Origin: Mesostigma viride
Lineage: Eukaryota > Streptophyta > Mesostigmatophyceae > Mesostigmatales > Mesostigmataceae
NCBI GenBank assembly: GCA_009746045.1
Contig: RPFO01000154.1
Coordinates: 8,330,693-8,394,692 of the forward strand
DNA: 64,000 nt
Reading direction: 5' to 3'
Below are positions 1-11,098 of the stretch, in pieces (positions within the stretch are counted from its first letter, which is position 1; each line of letters opens with the position of its first letter). The notes beneath the pieces were generated by a model. It was not told the origin of the DNA and did no database searches. It saw nothing but the letters and a program-made list of their open reading frames with translations. Both the position numbers and the translations under genes were made by a program.

Positions 1-290
1 ATTAAGTACATGGCGGATAAGCTTTACGTCGTTTCTTAAATGCCGCAAGAAGCTCTCGGGGACTTCCTACACGTTGGACGACGACTTGACCGTGGCACAG
101 CAACAGCGGCCTGATCAGAATATGGCCGACCTACCTCCGGCAGAGCGCAGGGGAGAAACCGGTATACTGGAGGGGGGCGGTCATCCACGTCGACCACAAG
201 CCCTGGCAAGCGCCCCTTGCCACCCCAGCAACCTCAGTCTAGGGAATGTATAACAGTTACTAGTGTAGTTTAGTCAGGCTTAGCCTAGCA
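1..290 (+). pseudogene. Decayed inverted copy of LINE ORF1 C-terminus
   Basis: The plus strand carries the same text, with many substitutions and indels, as the minus strand of roughly 820-1105. Stretches such as ATGGCCGACCTACCT and GGAGGGGGGCGGTCATCCACG are shared. No long frame is open here, so it is a dead relative of the ORF at 865-1698. The two copies face each other around about 530 bp, forming an imperfect inverted repeat whose outer flank also shares the TTAGTCAGGCTTAGCCTAGCA text. The copy may continue past the left edge. Confidence 0.6.
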
Positions 291-864
291 CGTCACACGT
301 GGCACACGCCTACGCGCATCATCAGGCGCCTCTGCGCCCGGACCGACTGCCCCCCCCATGGATGATGATGTGATGCCTCCTCAGTAACGGCAATTGGATC
401 TTCTTCGATTTCTAGGGCCTCAGAATTGAATTGAATTGAATTGTAACATAACTCCGTTGGGAGTATATGTAGCACATAGCCCAGAGAAGGGGCATATGGC
501 CTATCATACATTCTAAGCTACTTCCTGCAAGGGTGGGAATGTAAACAACACTTGCTCTAGGTGCACTAGGGCACCTGCACCACCCAGAGTTTCAGGCAAC
601 ACCCAGCGAAGGGGAGCCTGTCATAGGTGGGGAAGATCATCATGGCTATACAAGAGCTAGGACATGGCTTCTCTACAGACTGAGCATCTCTCTGCATGGC
701 ATAGCATGGCGAAATTCTTAATGCAACATCCATGGGGGTCCCGTTATAGGCAGGGCTTGGCTAAATTCTGTAGACAACATCCATGGGGGCCATTATGGGC
801 GCACATGCGCGTGGGCCACATGCTAGGCTAAGCCTGACTAATCTACACTACTGGTATGAATTCC
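291..864. other. Non-coding spacer between inverted copies
   Basis: No convincing gene. The stretch holds two near-identical short segments around 715-745 and 770-800 (each with AACATCCATGGGGG), which look like internal duplications of a mobile element tail. Short frames here lack any recognisable motif. Confidence 0.5.
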
Positions 865-1698
865 CTAGTCTGGGGTGGCAGGAGGGGGCTGCCAGGGCTT
901 GTGGTCAACGTGGATGACCGCCCCCCTCCAGTATACCGGCTTCCCCCCTGCGCTGTGCCGGAGCTGAAGGTAGGTCGGCCATAGCTCGCGTCGCCGCTGT
1001 TGCTGGGCCAGGGTCAAGTCGTCGTCCAGCGTGAAGCGAGTCCTTGAGAGCTTCTTGCGGCATTTAAGGAACGACAGCTTGTCCGCCATGTACTTAAAGG
1101 TGAGGAGCACGGGTGCCGGGCCAGCCTTCCCCTGCGCGCGGGGGAGGCGGACAGCCGACATGTCCAGCTCACCAGTGAGTAGCATGGGGGCAAGAATGTC
1201 GCGCTTAAATGCCTCAAGAAGGCTCGTGGAGGTCTCACCTGCCGGCTGGTCGAAGTGCTTGACGATGACATTGTGGCTGCGCCGGGCGATGTCGGCTTCC
1301 TCGCGAAGGTCGAGGGCTTGTTGCTTGAGTTGTGCCGAGATGGTGGAGGTGGTGGAGGTGGTATGATGCTTAAGCAAGTCCGCCCAGGTGGAGGGAACAT
1401 CACTGGCCGGGCCAGCAGGTGCCGGCTGGGCAGCGATTTCCTGCACCGCTTGGGCGGTGAGGCCGGCGGTGTCATGCAAGCTCTCGAGGGCGGTGGCGGT
1501 GGCTTGAAGGCGTTGGTCGAGGTCGAGGAGCTGGGCTTTGATGTCGGCAGTGAAGGCGGAAACGGCGGTGGAGGTGGAGGCGGCGGCGGTGGAAATGTGA
1601 GGAAGTTCAGCAGTCAGCGTGCCGCCGATTGCCTCAGAGAGTGACTTCAAAGTTGAAACTGCATGGTGCGTGAACTTGCATTTGTGTAATCCTGTCAC
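865..1698 (-). CDS. LINE ORF1-like nucleic-acid binding protein
   Basis: A 277-residue frame. The first two thirds are Ala/Ser/Thr-rich with heptad-like leucines, consistent with a coiled coil. The last 80 residues (FKYMADKLSFLK to the end) have the pattern of the C-terminal domain of L1-type ORF1 proteins in algae and plants: a K/R-rich helix, the DDDLTLAQQQRRRELWP segment, then a WRG turn and short beta strand. In that family the domain binds retrotransposon RNA as part of the element's ribonucleoprotein. No reverse transcriptase or endonuclease frame follows on the same strand, so the element is truncated or non-autonomous. A diverged inverted copy lies at 1-290. The family call rests on pattern only. 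Confidence 0.5.
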   Translation of the reverse strand: MTGLHKCKFTHHAVSTLKSLSEAIGGTLTAELPHISTAAASTSTAVSAFTADIKAQLLDLDQRLQATATALESLHDTAGLTAQAVQEIAAQPAPAGPASDVPSTWADLLKHHTTSTTSTISAQLKQQALDLREEADIARRSHNVIVKHFDQPAGETSTSLLEAFKRDILAPMLLTGELDMSAVRLPRAQGKAGPAPVLLTFKYMADKLSFLKCRKKLSRTRFTLDDDLTLAQQQRRRELWPTYLQLRHSAGGKPVYWRGAVIHVDHKPWQPPPATPD

Positions 1699-4600
1699 TT
1701 GAATTAGAAATTCATAGCGCTGGGATACCGACGAAGCATGCTAGCGTGGAGGTGGTGGGACGACTTGTATGGCACGGAGGCTTCTGGCTTTCCCATCCAT
1801 GCTCGTATAAAACGGCATGCTTTGATGAACAGCCCTCCGTCACGGAAACGGGTTTGAGTCAACGGAACGGAAAGGCACACGCAGCACACAACTCAGATAC
1901 TCACTTGGTGGTCTACGTTCCAAGCGACTCATGCGGCTATAGAGTAGGATGAAACAACCAGCAATTCAAAAAGGGAAAACAGGCTATGCGTCCCTCCTGG
2001 CGATACACTAGCTAGCTCCCTGAAGAGTGCGTATGTTACTACTGCTAATTGCAACATGTGCATCGACCCTTCAGGGCCGGCGTATCTCCAAAACTCACTA
2101 GTAGTGCGTGCGCCGTGCAACTTTCGGACGGCTATCACTGGTCGGTTAGTCGGTGGGCTTGGGTATTACATAGCGGACGGAGATGATATACAGCTGCCGC
2201 TTAGAAACTGAAATAAGGTGAATATACGGCACTTAACTTTCGATTTTAGCGTGCTCTAGTCATGTACCATGATCGGCCAAAACTTCATCTAGTAAGTCGT
2301 CCAGAAGCAAAGACGAGCTCTGTAACCCACTGAAAATGTCTCTAAGGTACCAACCGAACTGCCGAGATCCTACCCTTTCCAAGAAACTGAATGTAGTGAA
2401 CTGAAGACGCAGTGCGCTCTGCTGTGCCAGAAGTTGATGAGGCTTCCCATGGCAGTGATGGCAGTGCGTAAATCCGTGCCTGTGGGGACCGTGTGATAAC
2501 TTGAAGCATGATGCCCGTCGGTCTATGTTTTTTAATTAGGTAGATACCCTACAGGTATAATGAGCCCCATTTGCCACGTGGCCGGTGGGGATGTCTATGA
2601 CAGGAGGAAAAAATGGTCGCCTGACTTGGAGAAAATTTTCCTGTACTTACACGCAGGATTCGGACCGTACTTGTCGTTCATCAGGGCGGCGCACGATCTG
2701 AGATCAGAGAGCCCAGATTCTGAAGTACCAAGTTGTTGTTGTTGTTGTTGTTGTGTCCCACGCCGCATATGGGCAGCAGAGCAAGTACCAAGTACCACCA
2801 TGAGCAGCGACATAACCCGTAAAGGAACAGATACTTAGCGGCCTGGGAAACAACAGCACCAACAACATACTTGGAGTGCAGCTTAGTGCATGGCGTGGGA
2901 TACAACTGACTGACTGACTGACTGACTGACTGACTGTAGCGCATGGCGCGCGTCCCTGCTGCGAAAGGGAAGCGCATAATTTGGCTCTGATGACACAAAC
3001 TCTAGTGCGGGGGTGAGTGCGGGGTTCCGGGACACCACCGCACTAAGTCCGACGCGCCTGCCCAGGCCACGCCGCGCCGGACCGGCACACGAGTTACGCG
3101 GGAAAAAAGGGCCTGCCGCACCAATTACTGTAGGACTTGGCTAATTTCTTTGTTGACTACAAGCGCAGTCAAGGATGATAAAACGTAGCAATGGCGGACA
3201 TGTTAGGGTGATGCTCGGCTTAGGGACAGTGGACATGTTTGAGTGATTGCTCGCCAGACTCGAGCTCGCTGGCATACACGTCCGTGGCACCCTCGGCATT
3301 TAGCTGGGTTGACGCAAATCCTTGTACTGTTTACTGGTGTGTGCGATAATAAAGGAATGGTTATGCACGACATCTAAATGCGAATATCACACAAAAACTG
3401 GTTCCTGGAATTCTCGCGAGCTGCGCGGTGTATGACTGGCGCTTTCCGTTTTTAATTTGCTTCTCGCCTTTTGTGCTCCAAACAGGGGGGTCGTTTACAT
3501 CCACTGCAACAAAGTGCTCGTGACCTCCAGCTTTCATGGCCCGGCCCTGCCTTTGCTGCTTGACCAGCACCAGACAGGGTGTGCTGGTGGCCATCCTCGC
3601 AATTTTTCTAGCGGTCAGCGGCATCGTGTGGGTCTGTGCCTTAGGTAAGGCGTTAAGCCCTTATTCCAGTTTCTGTCCAAATGGCACATCATATTAACTG
3701 TACTTGCTTCGTCTTGCGCATGCGGACCCCCCCTTGTTAATGATGCGTTGTCCTGACATTAGCTTCGCATGTGCATTAATGGGACGTGTTCCCGATGTGC
3801 ATATTTCGGCCCATTATTACTTCAACATACAATTTCATGGCGATATTAACTATATGAATTAAATGCATTTCCTCTTTCCTTAATCCTTCTAGTTATACCC
3901 TTTTTTCATGTTTGGTTGGTGGTTATCCATGTAGGGCATGTGGCGGTGCAAGAGCGCGCGCGGGTGCCTGCGAAGTTTTCAGTTGTCGCGCCTATCAACC
4001 CAGGTAAGCAAGGAGTAGAGGGAAAGACTAAGAATATATTTTCTGAATTTCTAGGTCATAGTTGTCCTTTTGCACGAGATGGAAGCGTTATGCCATGGGG
4101 CTTTATGGTTGGGTAATAGCCCTCCTGAGAACGGCTTGCTCTGCAACTTTGTTGGTATGTTCATACCTTGTCACGCGGCAATGTGGTGCAGATCTTCATG
4201 CATCCACATGGTGGATCACCTTGGCGTTATTGGCACTACATGTTGGTCTGAGGTAAGGAATCCATGCTACCCTAAAACGACTAATGCACTGAATGCTCCT
4301 CTTTCAGTTTCCAGCGGAATACACAATGATGAGTTGTTTCAGATACTTCTTGGCGCCACGCGGTGGGCCTAGCCTATTGGGATCTAGCGGAAGCTATTCT
4401 TAAGTTAGGGTTTATTTTTGGAGTTATATTGGCAGCCCCATGCAGCTATGCCTAGACTTGCTTGGCCATTTTGAGGTGCGATCGAGGTAGTTCATAACTT
4501 CTTTCTTCGCTGCCCTTTTTCCTTTTGCGCGTTGCTGAGCAGGGATATGCCGAGGTGCTCTCCTTATGTCCATGTCTGCATTTGGCACAAGGCACAATGC

Positions 4601-5339
4601 ATCGCTCCAAAACGGCAGTCAGTTCGGCGACCCAGGCATCGCGGTATTGTTCGCCGCCTTCTCGCTCGGCGTAAAGCGGTGCGGCAACGCAAGCATCCTT
4701 CCTCACAGCGCGGGGAAAGCATCCCTCCCCCTCCCCCGCCACCTTCCCCGCAAAGGGAAATAGTGTGGCATATGATACGTTTCGTACGCAGACTATACAT
4801 CATACGCAGCTTTGCCGTACGGATGTTAAACGTATGCCTACGGATACGCGTACTCTTGCGTATTACGTACTCTCACGTATTATCTTTCTCTGCTTCCCCG
4901 CCACCCCCACCGCCACCGCCACCGCCACCGCCACCGCCACCGCCACCGCCACCGCCACCTTCTCCGCCACCTTCTCCGCCACTTTCTCCGCCACCTTCCC
5001 ATGTTGGAGCACCTCCACCTGCGGCAGCGCCGGCACCGATTGGTCAGCACGGCGGACAACCGTTTTCCAACGTACGTTGCCCTTCCATGTCGTTATCTCA
5101 TTTTCCCGTTCGAACTCGCTCATGCTTGGTAGCGACATGGTCTGGAATGTTCTTGTTGTAAGCATCTTTCCATGATAATGGAGTTATTTGCATATAAGGC
5201 AGTTAGTGAGCTTCATAATGGCAACTTATGTTTATGGCGTCCCCAGCTAATTGCACCCACCAAATCCATGACTATGTTGTAACTTGTAATTAGTTTCTGA
5301 ACATCGTGTTTAATTTCTTATGTTGCTGACCCAAAACAG
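1699..5339. other. Host-like non-coding DNA with microsatellites
   Basis: No gene can be supported over this 3.6 kb. It contains a short GTT run at 2731-2752, a TGAC/CTGA tetranucleotide run at about 2906-2938, and a CCACCG hexanucleotide run at 4895-4990 that generates spurious proline-rich or Ala-Thr frames. AT-rich stretches (3660-3900) alternate with GC-rich ones, as in an intron-rich nuclear genome. A GTACGT at about 5072 after a proline-rich frame could be a 5' splice site. Confidence 0.5.
4893..4992. repeat. CCACCG hexanucleotide microsatellite
   Basis: About twelve uninterrupted CCACCG units followed by four diverged CCACCTTCTCCG/CCACTTTCTCCG units. It is translated as polyproline in one frame and Ala-Thr in another, with no evidence that either frame is used. 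Confidence 0.85.
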
Positions 5340-5575
5340 GGAAGTTCAAGACAAAATCCAACACCAGTGCCCAGTTGTGAAGGCACAAACAAGGCAACCA
5401 GGAAAAGGAAGGCCTCCTACAAGTGTGCTCGCAGAGGTATTTCTGGGAGGCGCTGCTGTGACAACACGGGCACCCATCCGGACAATCCACTTGTGGCCGG
5501 CCGTGAACCACTTCAATTCGTTGGCTCTCATTTATACTGCACGGGGTGCGCGGATGCTGTACGCTCCAAGAAAAG
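5340..5575 (+). CDS. Putative internal exon, Cys-rich DNA-binding segment
   Basis: A stretch open in one frame with splice-like borders: CCAAAACAG immediately before it and AAAAG|GTACG after it. It encodes a basic cluster (TRKRK) and then a Cys-rich segment ending in LYCTGCADAVRSKK. This resembles the short N-terminal zinc-binding pieces of plant and algal transposases, where a CxxC follows a hydrophobic strand and a basic tail follows that. It could be an upstream exon of the MULE-like element at 6-10 kb, which has the same orientation. No start codon or flanking exons can be assigned with confidence. Confidence 0.35.
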
Positions 5576-6128
5576 GTACGCCTGGGTATGCGCGTGTTGT
5601 TTTTACTCTACATGTCATCAATACATTGAACAACCTTTTTCTGATTTGCGTCGTTTATCAAGCACACTCTCTTAGTTGCCTTAGCTTTCATGGTGTTCAC
5701 CAAGGCCATATCAAATATTGTAGTAGTGCATAATGTAACTCTTTTGGCTGAATGTTCTTTGGGTTTTGTTGATTGGCCTGTGATTGGTCTTTATGGCCTG
5801 CTAGTTTTGGTTTACGGTATGGTTTTGCTTGGAAATAGATTTTTATTCTACAGAAGCCTTATTGCAGCGTTTATGGTAGATGAGCCCGTTTGGCAGCCCT
5901 ATGCCGGGCGTAATCTTATCTTAACCTCGTGGCTTGTCCTTTCCTACTAGCACATTACTGACAAGCCACACACAACATGGGGTCGCAAGAAAACCTTAGC
6001 ATAGCGCTCCATGGGGTGTTCATGGCAAGCCCAATGCGTGGTGGCTAAATGTTTAACCTTTACTCGGGGGCTCGGCGTGCCATGCTTCCAAGTTCGTTGT
6101 CTCTTTTCATTAATATAACTCTCCCCAT

Positions 6129-7556
6129 TTGTTACCCATTTGTCCCGCATTGTCTTACATGAATGCTTTGTACTTTGCTGTATTCCGTGTTTGTGGCGTT
6201 TCAATATCGAGCAGCACCTTGAGCACTACGGAGATTAACCAATTTATTGACGCCCTGAAGCCTTACCCCAATGTTGACTGCGGTCAAATATATGAGACCC
6301 CCAAGCTCGCTAATCAGGCGCTCGACAAAGCCAACAAGCAAGAGCTCAAGAATGGGCCCCTAAATTTTCACGACCTCAACTGGGTGTTGGTGTTTTGCGA
6401 TAAAGGTCCAAAGCAAAGGGTCCTTTTGCGATCTAGCTTACCAACCAACAGAACCGCTGACTATTTGAGCGGCGAGGGCGAAAGGGCAAACTGCAAGCCT
6501 CGTTGTAGACGAAACGAGAGCAATGCACAAAAGACATCAAAAGCTTGCGCCCCGCCTTCGGACGCCCCACTGGATGCCGCCCCGGCTGCCGTGCCCTCTG
6601 CCCCGGCTGCGGTGCCCTCCGCCCCGGCTGCCGTGCCCTGCGCCCCGGCTGCCGTGCCCTCCGCCCCGGCTGCCGTGCCCTGCGCCCCGGCTGCCGTGCC
6701 CTCCGCCCCGGCTGCCGTGCCCTGCGCCCCGGCTGCCGTGCCCTGCGCCCCGGCTGCCGTGCCCTCCGCCCCGGCTGCCGTGCCCTGCGCCCCGGCTGCC
6801 GTGCCATGCGCCCCGGCTGCCGTGCCCTGCGCCCCGGCTGCCGTGCCCTGCGCCCCGGCTGCCGTGCCCTCCGCCCCGGCTGCGGTGCCCTCCGCCCCGG
6901 CTGCGGCGCCCTCCGCCCCGGCTGCCGTGCCCTGCGCCCGGCTGCGGCGCCCTCCGCCCCGGCTGCGGCGCCCTCCGCCCCGGCTGCCGTGCCCTGCGCC
7001 CCGGCTGCCGTGCCCTGCGCCCCGGCTGCCGTGCCCTGCGCCCCGGCTGCCGTGCCCTGCGCCCCGGCTGCCGTGCCATGCGCCCCGGCTGCGGTGCCCT
7101 CCGCCCCGGCTGCGGTGCCCTCCGCCCCGGCTGCTGTGCCCTCCGCCCCGGCTGCGGTGCCCTCCGCCCCGGCTGCGGCGCCCTCCGCCCCGGCTGCCGT
7201 GCCCTCCGCCCCGGCTGCGGTGCCCTGCGCCCCGGCTGCTGTGCCCTCCGCCCCGGCTGCGGTGCCCTGCGCCCCGGCTGCTGTGCCCTCCGCCCCGGCT
7301 GCGGTGCCCTCCGCCCCGGCTGCGGCGCCCTCGCCCCGGCTGCCGTGCCCTCCGCCCCGGCTGCGGTGCCCTGCGCCCCGGCTGCTGTGCCCTCCGCCCC
7401 GGCTGCGGTGCCCTGCGCCCCGGCTGCTGTGCCCTCCGCCCCGGCTGCGGTGCCCTCCGCCCCGGCTGCCGTGCCATGCGCCCCGGCTGCGGTGCCCTCC
7501 GCCCCGCGGGGTGCATCATCAACATTAGCTGCCGGACAAGAAGTGCAGGAGGATGA
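6129..7556 (+). pseudogene. N-terminal part of MULE-like element protein with satellite
   Basis: The first 150 or so codons have non-repetitive coding character (segments such as [18 protein letters not shown] and [14 protein letters not shown]). That character fits the variable N-terminal region that precedes the catalytic domain in MULE transposases. The frame then runs into a 21-bp minisatellite coding [14 protein letters not shown] heptads. Single-base losses inside the array (near 6,937 and 7,330) change the frame twice. The non-repetitive tail is acidic ([10 protein letters not shown]) and is read in the frame ending at 7,713, with a Cys pair just before the stop. The true start may be in an upstream exon. 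Function beyond element membership is unknown. Confidence 0.4.
6583..7507. repeat. 21-bp GC-rich minisatellite, about 44 copies
   Basis: Tandem 21-bp units differing at a few positions (GTGCCCTCC, GTGCCCTGC, GTGCCATGC, GCGCCCTCC variants). The unit is a multiple of three, so all six frames stay open for hundreds of codons and give artefactual ORFs such as RLPCPAP repeats on one strand and RRARQPG repeats on the other. Higher-order patterns of variants repeat within the array, indicating unequal exchange or slippage. Confidence 0.95.
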
Positions 7557-7729
7557 TCCGGACAGCGATTCTGGGGATGAGGAGGAAGATGGGGGTGGAA
7601 AGGACCATGAGCGTCACCCAAGTGCCAACAAGGCATTTGCGCGGTACACCTGTGCGAGGTATGGCAGCTGCAGGGTCAACCCAAAGAAATTAACTGCCGC
7701 GTGGGCACCCTAAGGCGCGGGCGTCTAAA

Positions 7730-9994
7730 TTGAGGGGTGAGATGTGCGTTGGATGTCGGGTTTCATGGCGTATCGTGGAGTTACGTGAGAACCTCGGCAC
7801 ATCATATATCACGTACTCCGAGTTCAGGCATGAGCATGGGGCAACTGGGCTGGCCAGGGACATCTACGAAGGTGGACAACGACTAAGCGAACGTCGCCGG
7901 GAGTTTCTATGCGGTAAGATGAGTGACCTGAAGGATGGGCAGCGGGCTAATTGTAATGCTATCATCCGAGAATGGCAGAGAAGCTTAGAGGACTTGCTGG
8001 GATCCGAGGAGGCTATCAAGCAAAGGGACTACGCGTTGACTGCAGCGGATGTGAGAAACATGGAAGACAAGTTGCTTTCAACGGCGTGGAAGTTCCATGC
8101 AGAAGAAGCAGAAAGCGTGGAATTATGGGCAGCGCTGAGCGCGCTTGGGGGACAACGTCCGCTACTACCAACCCCAGGAGATGACCCCGGACGGTACAGT
8201 CCAACTTTCCCCCTTTGTGCTAGTGTACCAGAATGCATGGCAGCGGGAAATGTATAAACTGCATGGGCAAAAGAAGGCATTTTTGGATAGCACATTTGGG
8301 GTATCCACCATGGGTTTCTCGCTGGTGACGCTCATGGTCGTGGATGCTTTTGGTAATGGTGTGCCAGTGGCTTGGTGCCTTGCCAGCGCGGAGACCAGCG
8401 CCGTGTATGAGGCATTTCTAGAAGCTGTGGTGGATGGCTGTGAAACGAAGCCCCCGTTGACAATCATCATCGATTGTTCAAACGCTGAAATGAACGCATT
8501 GAAGCGGGTGTTCCCAGCTACCAAGATCTTTTTGTGTTCATGGCACGTCCAGCGCGCTTGGTGCACGAACCTATTAACAAAGGTGAAAGGTGCCAAGGTC
8601 CGTATGGAACTGATGGAAGAGCTTAATGCCATCTTGTATTACATGAGCTCGCGCCTTGCCGGGGATGCGGAGGCGCAAGTACGTGCGGTGCAATGCCGGC
8701 TCACCCAGTTTTATACCAAGTGGGACCCCATTACCCCCGCATTTGTCGACTACATGCGCAGTCAATGGGAGGACAAGCTGCACATGTGGGCGAAAGCGTT
8801 TAGGGTGGCGGATTATGCCCAACATGATACGAACAATATTCTTGAACGGTATCATCGAACCCTCAAGTATACTTGGCTGCATAACCGTGGGCGCCAACGT
8901 CTTGACTGGCTAATTTACATGTTTGGGTTGATTGTTGGGTGGCTGGAAAGGGACCAACAGCTCAAAACCCGTGGTGTCATCATAAATCACTGTCGGCGGA
9001 AAGAAGAGATGGCGGAGCTTGACAAGGCGTGTAATCTCCAAGCGGAAATACAGCAAGGTAAAACCAGGAGCTGCTGGGCGGAGATGGTCACGGATGGTTC
9101 TTGCACATCCCGTCGCGTTGTGGTGGATTTCGTGACTTGCGTGAGGTCATTTAATATATTGACCTCAACTCTAACACGGCCACTTGCGACTGCACCGACT
9201 CTAAAACAGGAAACATTTGTCATCATTTCTTGGTCGACCTCATGCTCTCCGGTGTGGCTACCCGTGAGGACATTGAGCTTGTGATCAAACGCCGGGCAGC
9301 ATTCGGTGTTCCGCCAAACAAGCACTCTTGTGTGCACTTCCTTGAGGAATTGCTCTGGGTGAGAAACAAGGCAACTCCATCTGAGAAAGGGGAGGCTTCG
9401 GATTTTCCTGACACGGCTGACGTCGATGAAATTCCCGATGACGCCCAGCCACCCGACTTTGGTCAACCTGCCAATCACGACAAAGGTCAAGCATCATCTT
9501 CCGTGAAGGAGAAGAATCGGCAGATGCTTAGCCGAATCGAGGCTGCATGGGATGGGGCGGCAACCGAGGATGGTTTGCGGCGCGCCCAAGAGCTCACAAG
9601 TCTAGCTTTGGCGGACGTGGCGCGACAAATTGAAGACTTTGTGCGCTTGGATAGGCAAAGGGCAGCAGTGGACAATGTTCCGCCTACACCTACCTTGCGC
9701 CCTGTTGATAAACCTGCGGTCAGGAGAGGCACTCGAGACATTCGGCACGACCCCGCTGTATTCGGGCAACAATGTGGTGTCAAACGTGCATTTGTCCGTC
9801 GGAATGGTGGGGCAAAGAAACAGAAGCTGAGCGTCATGGGCCGATTCCAGAAAGATGCTGCCAGTGAGGCAAGCAATGGTGCGGGGTCCCGAGCCCAAAG
9901 CAATCCACTATGTTCTTTTCCACTTGCTGAAACGTCGGATTCATCATTGGCCATGCCGGAAGGCGGCCAAGCGGCTGTCGACCACGGCTTGTGA
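7730..9994 (+). pseudogene. MULE-type DDE transposase with SWIM finger, frame-broken
   Basis: Three successive frames read as one transposase. At 7,730-8,150 is an alpha-helical N-terminal region. At 8,145-9,057 is the catalytic MULE domain: FLDSTFGVS (first Asp), IIIDCSNAEMNAL (second Asp), CSWHVQRAW (CxxH) and NNILERYHRTLK (catalytic Glu). At about 9,182-9,230 is a SWIM-type CxCx(n)CHH finger (TCDCTD, then NICHHF), in frame with the Ser/Gly-rich tail ending at 9,994. The frame changes once near 8,147 and again between 9,057 and 9,180, where an in-frame TAA also occurs. The second break could be a short intron (CAAG|GTAAAA), but the first looks like a plain frameshift. It therefore looks like a decayed or poorly sequenced host transposon. 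MULE transposases cut and paste DNA in the nucleus. Confidence 0.7.
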
Positions 9995-10111
9995 TGGAGC
10001 TCAAGCTGCCGAGGCATACATGTGGAGGTAATACACTGTGCAAGAGCCAATGTCCTTCGGCGAAGTCATTCCTCACAGGCATGTTGTGTGTGGGCGGGGG
10101 CAGGGGCGGGG

Positions 10112-10316
<205 letters not shown>

Positions 10317-10522
10317 GGCCCGACTGCCCGACTGCCCGACTGCCCGACTGCCCGACTGCCCGACTGCCCGACTGCCCGACTGCCCGACTGCCCGACTGCC
10401 CGACTGCCCGACTGCCCGACTGCCCGACTGCCCGACTGCCCGACTGCCCGACTGCCCGACTGCCCGACTTCCCGACTGCCCGACTGCCCGACTGCCCAAC
10501 TGCCCGACTGCCCGACTGCCAA
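10317..10522. repeat. CTGCCCGA octanucleotide satellite
   Basis: About 25 tandem copies of an 8-bp unit, directly abutting the tetranucleotide array, with isolated variants near 10,467 (CTTCCCGA) and 10,498 (CTGCCCAA). The juxtaposition of two unrelated simple arrays is typical of nuclear algal DNA and marks a fragile, slippage-prone site about 0.4 kb from the palindrome border. Confidence 0.97.
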
Positions 10523-10915
10523 CCTAACGAACTCCCTCTCACTGCGTCTCTCTCTGCTGGGCTTCCTTTTCCCTTTTTCTCCCCCGTTATTGTATTGTGG
10601 TTGTGCATGTGCATGTAATGCCCATATGTACGCAATTAGAAAAAGAGATTCCTGAAGTTTTTCATCCATAGCTTGTCACGAATCATTGTTTGTGTGTGGT
10701 TGAGTCCAGGGTTCTAAACTCAGTGCTTGTCTATTTGCTCTTAATGCAGGAGGTGGTGACCGAGCTTTCGGCATGAAGATTCCAAGACTACCCTCATATT
10801 GGAGCATTATCAGCTGGCAGCTGCAAATGCCCAAGGGCTGCAATGGATGGAGCTCTCGAGTTGAAGGGCCCATTATCATAAAGGCCTGCCTTCACGTTGG
10901 CCATGTTACACAGTC
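10523..10915. other. Last host-like segment before the palindrome
   Basis: No gene is seen. The composition is balanced, with an AATGCAG that could be a splice acceptor near 10,742. Sequence identity with the right side of the palindrome stops exactly at 10,916, so this is the outermost non-duplicated DNA on the left. Confidence 0.5.
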
Positions 10916-11098
10916 ACTACGGTCCAACAGGGTGACCCTCCAGGGGTGGTGACATGTGACAGCATAACCACGTGGTACAGACACACCAGCCACGGGACAA
11001 ACATAGACACATGCCAGCATGCCACCATGAAAATCCATTTTTATTACAAATATCAATAATTCATAAGTGTTTCAGGCTGTCACAGCAGCCGTACGTAT

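Noticed and set aside
6433-7713. Several ORFs of 124-396 codons on both strands over the minisatellite
   Set aside because: All are translations of the 21-bp unit in other frames, and the unit has no stop in any frame.
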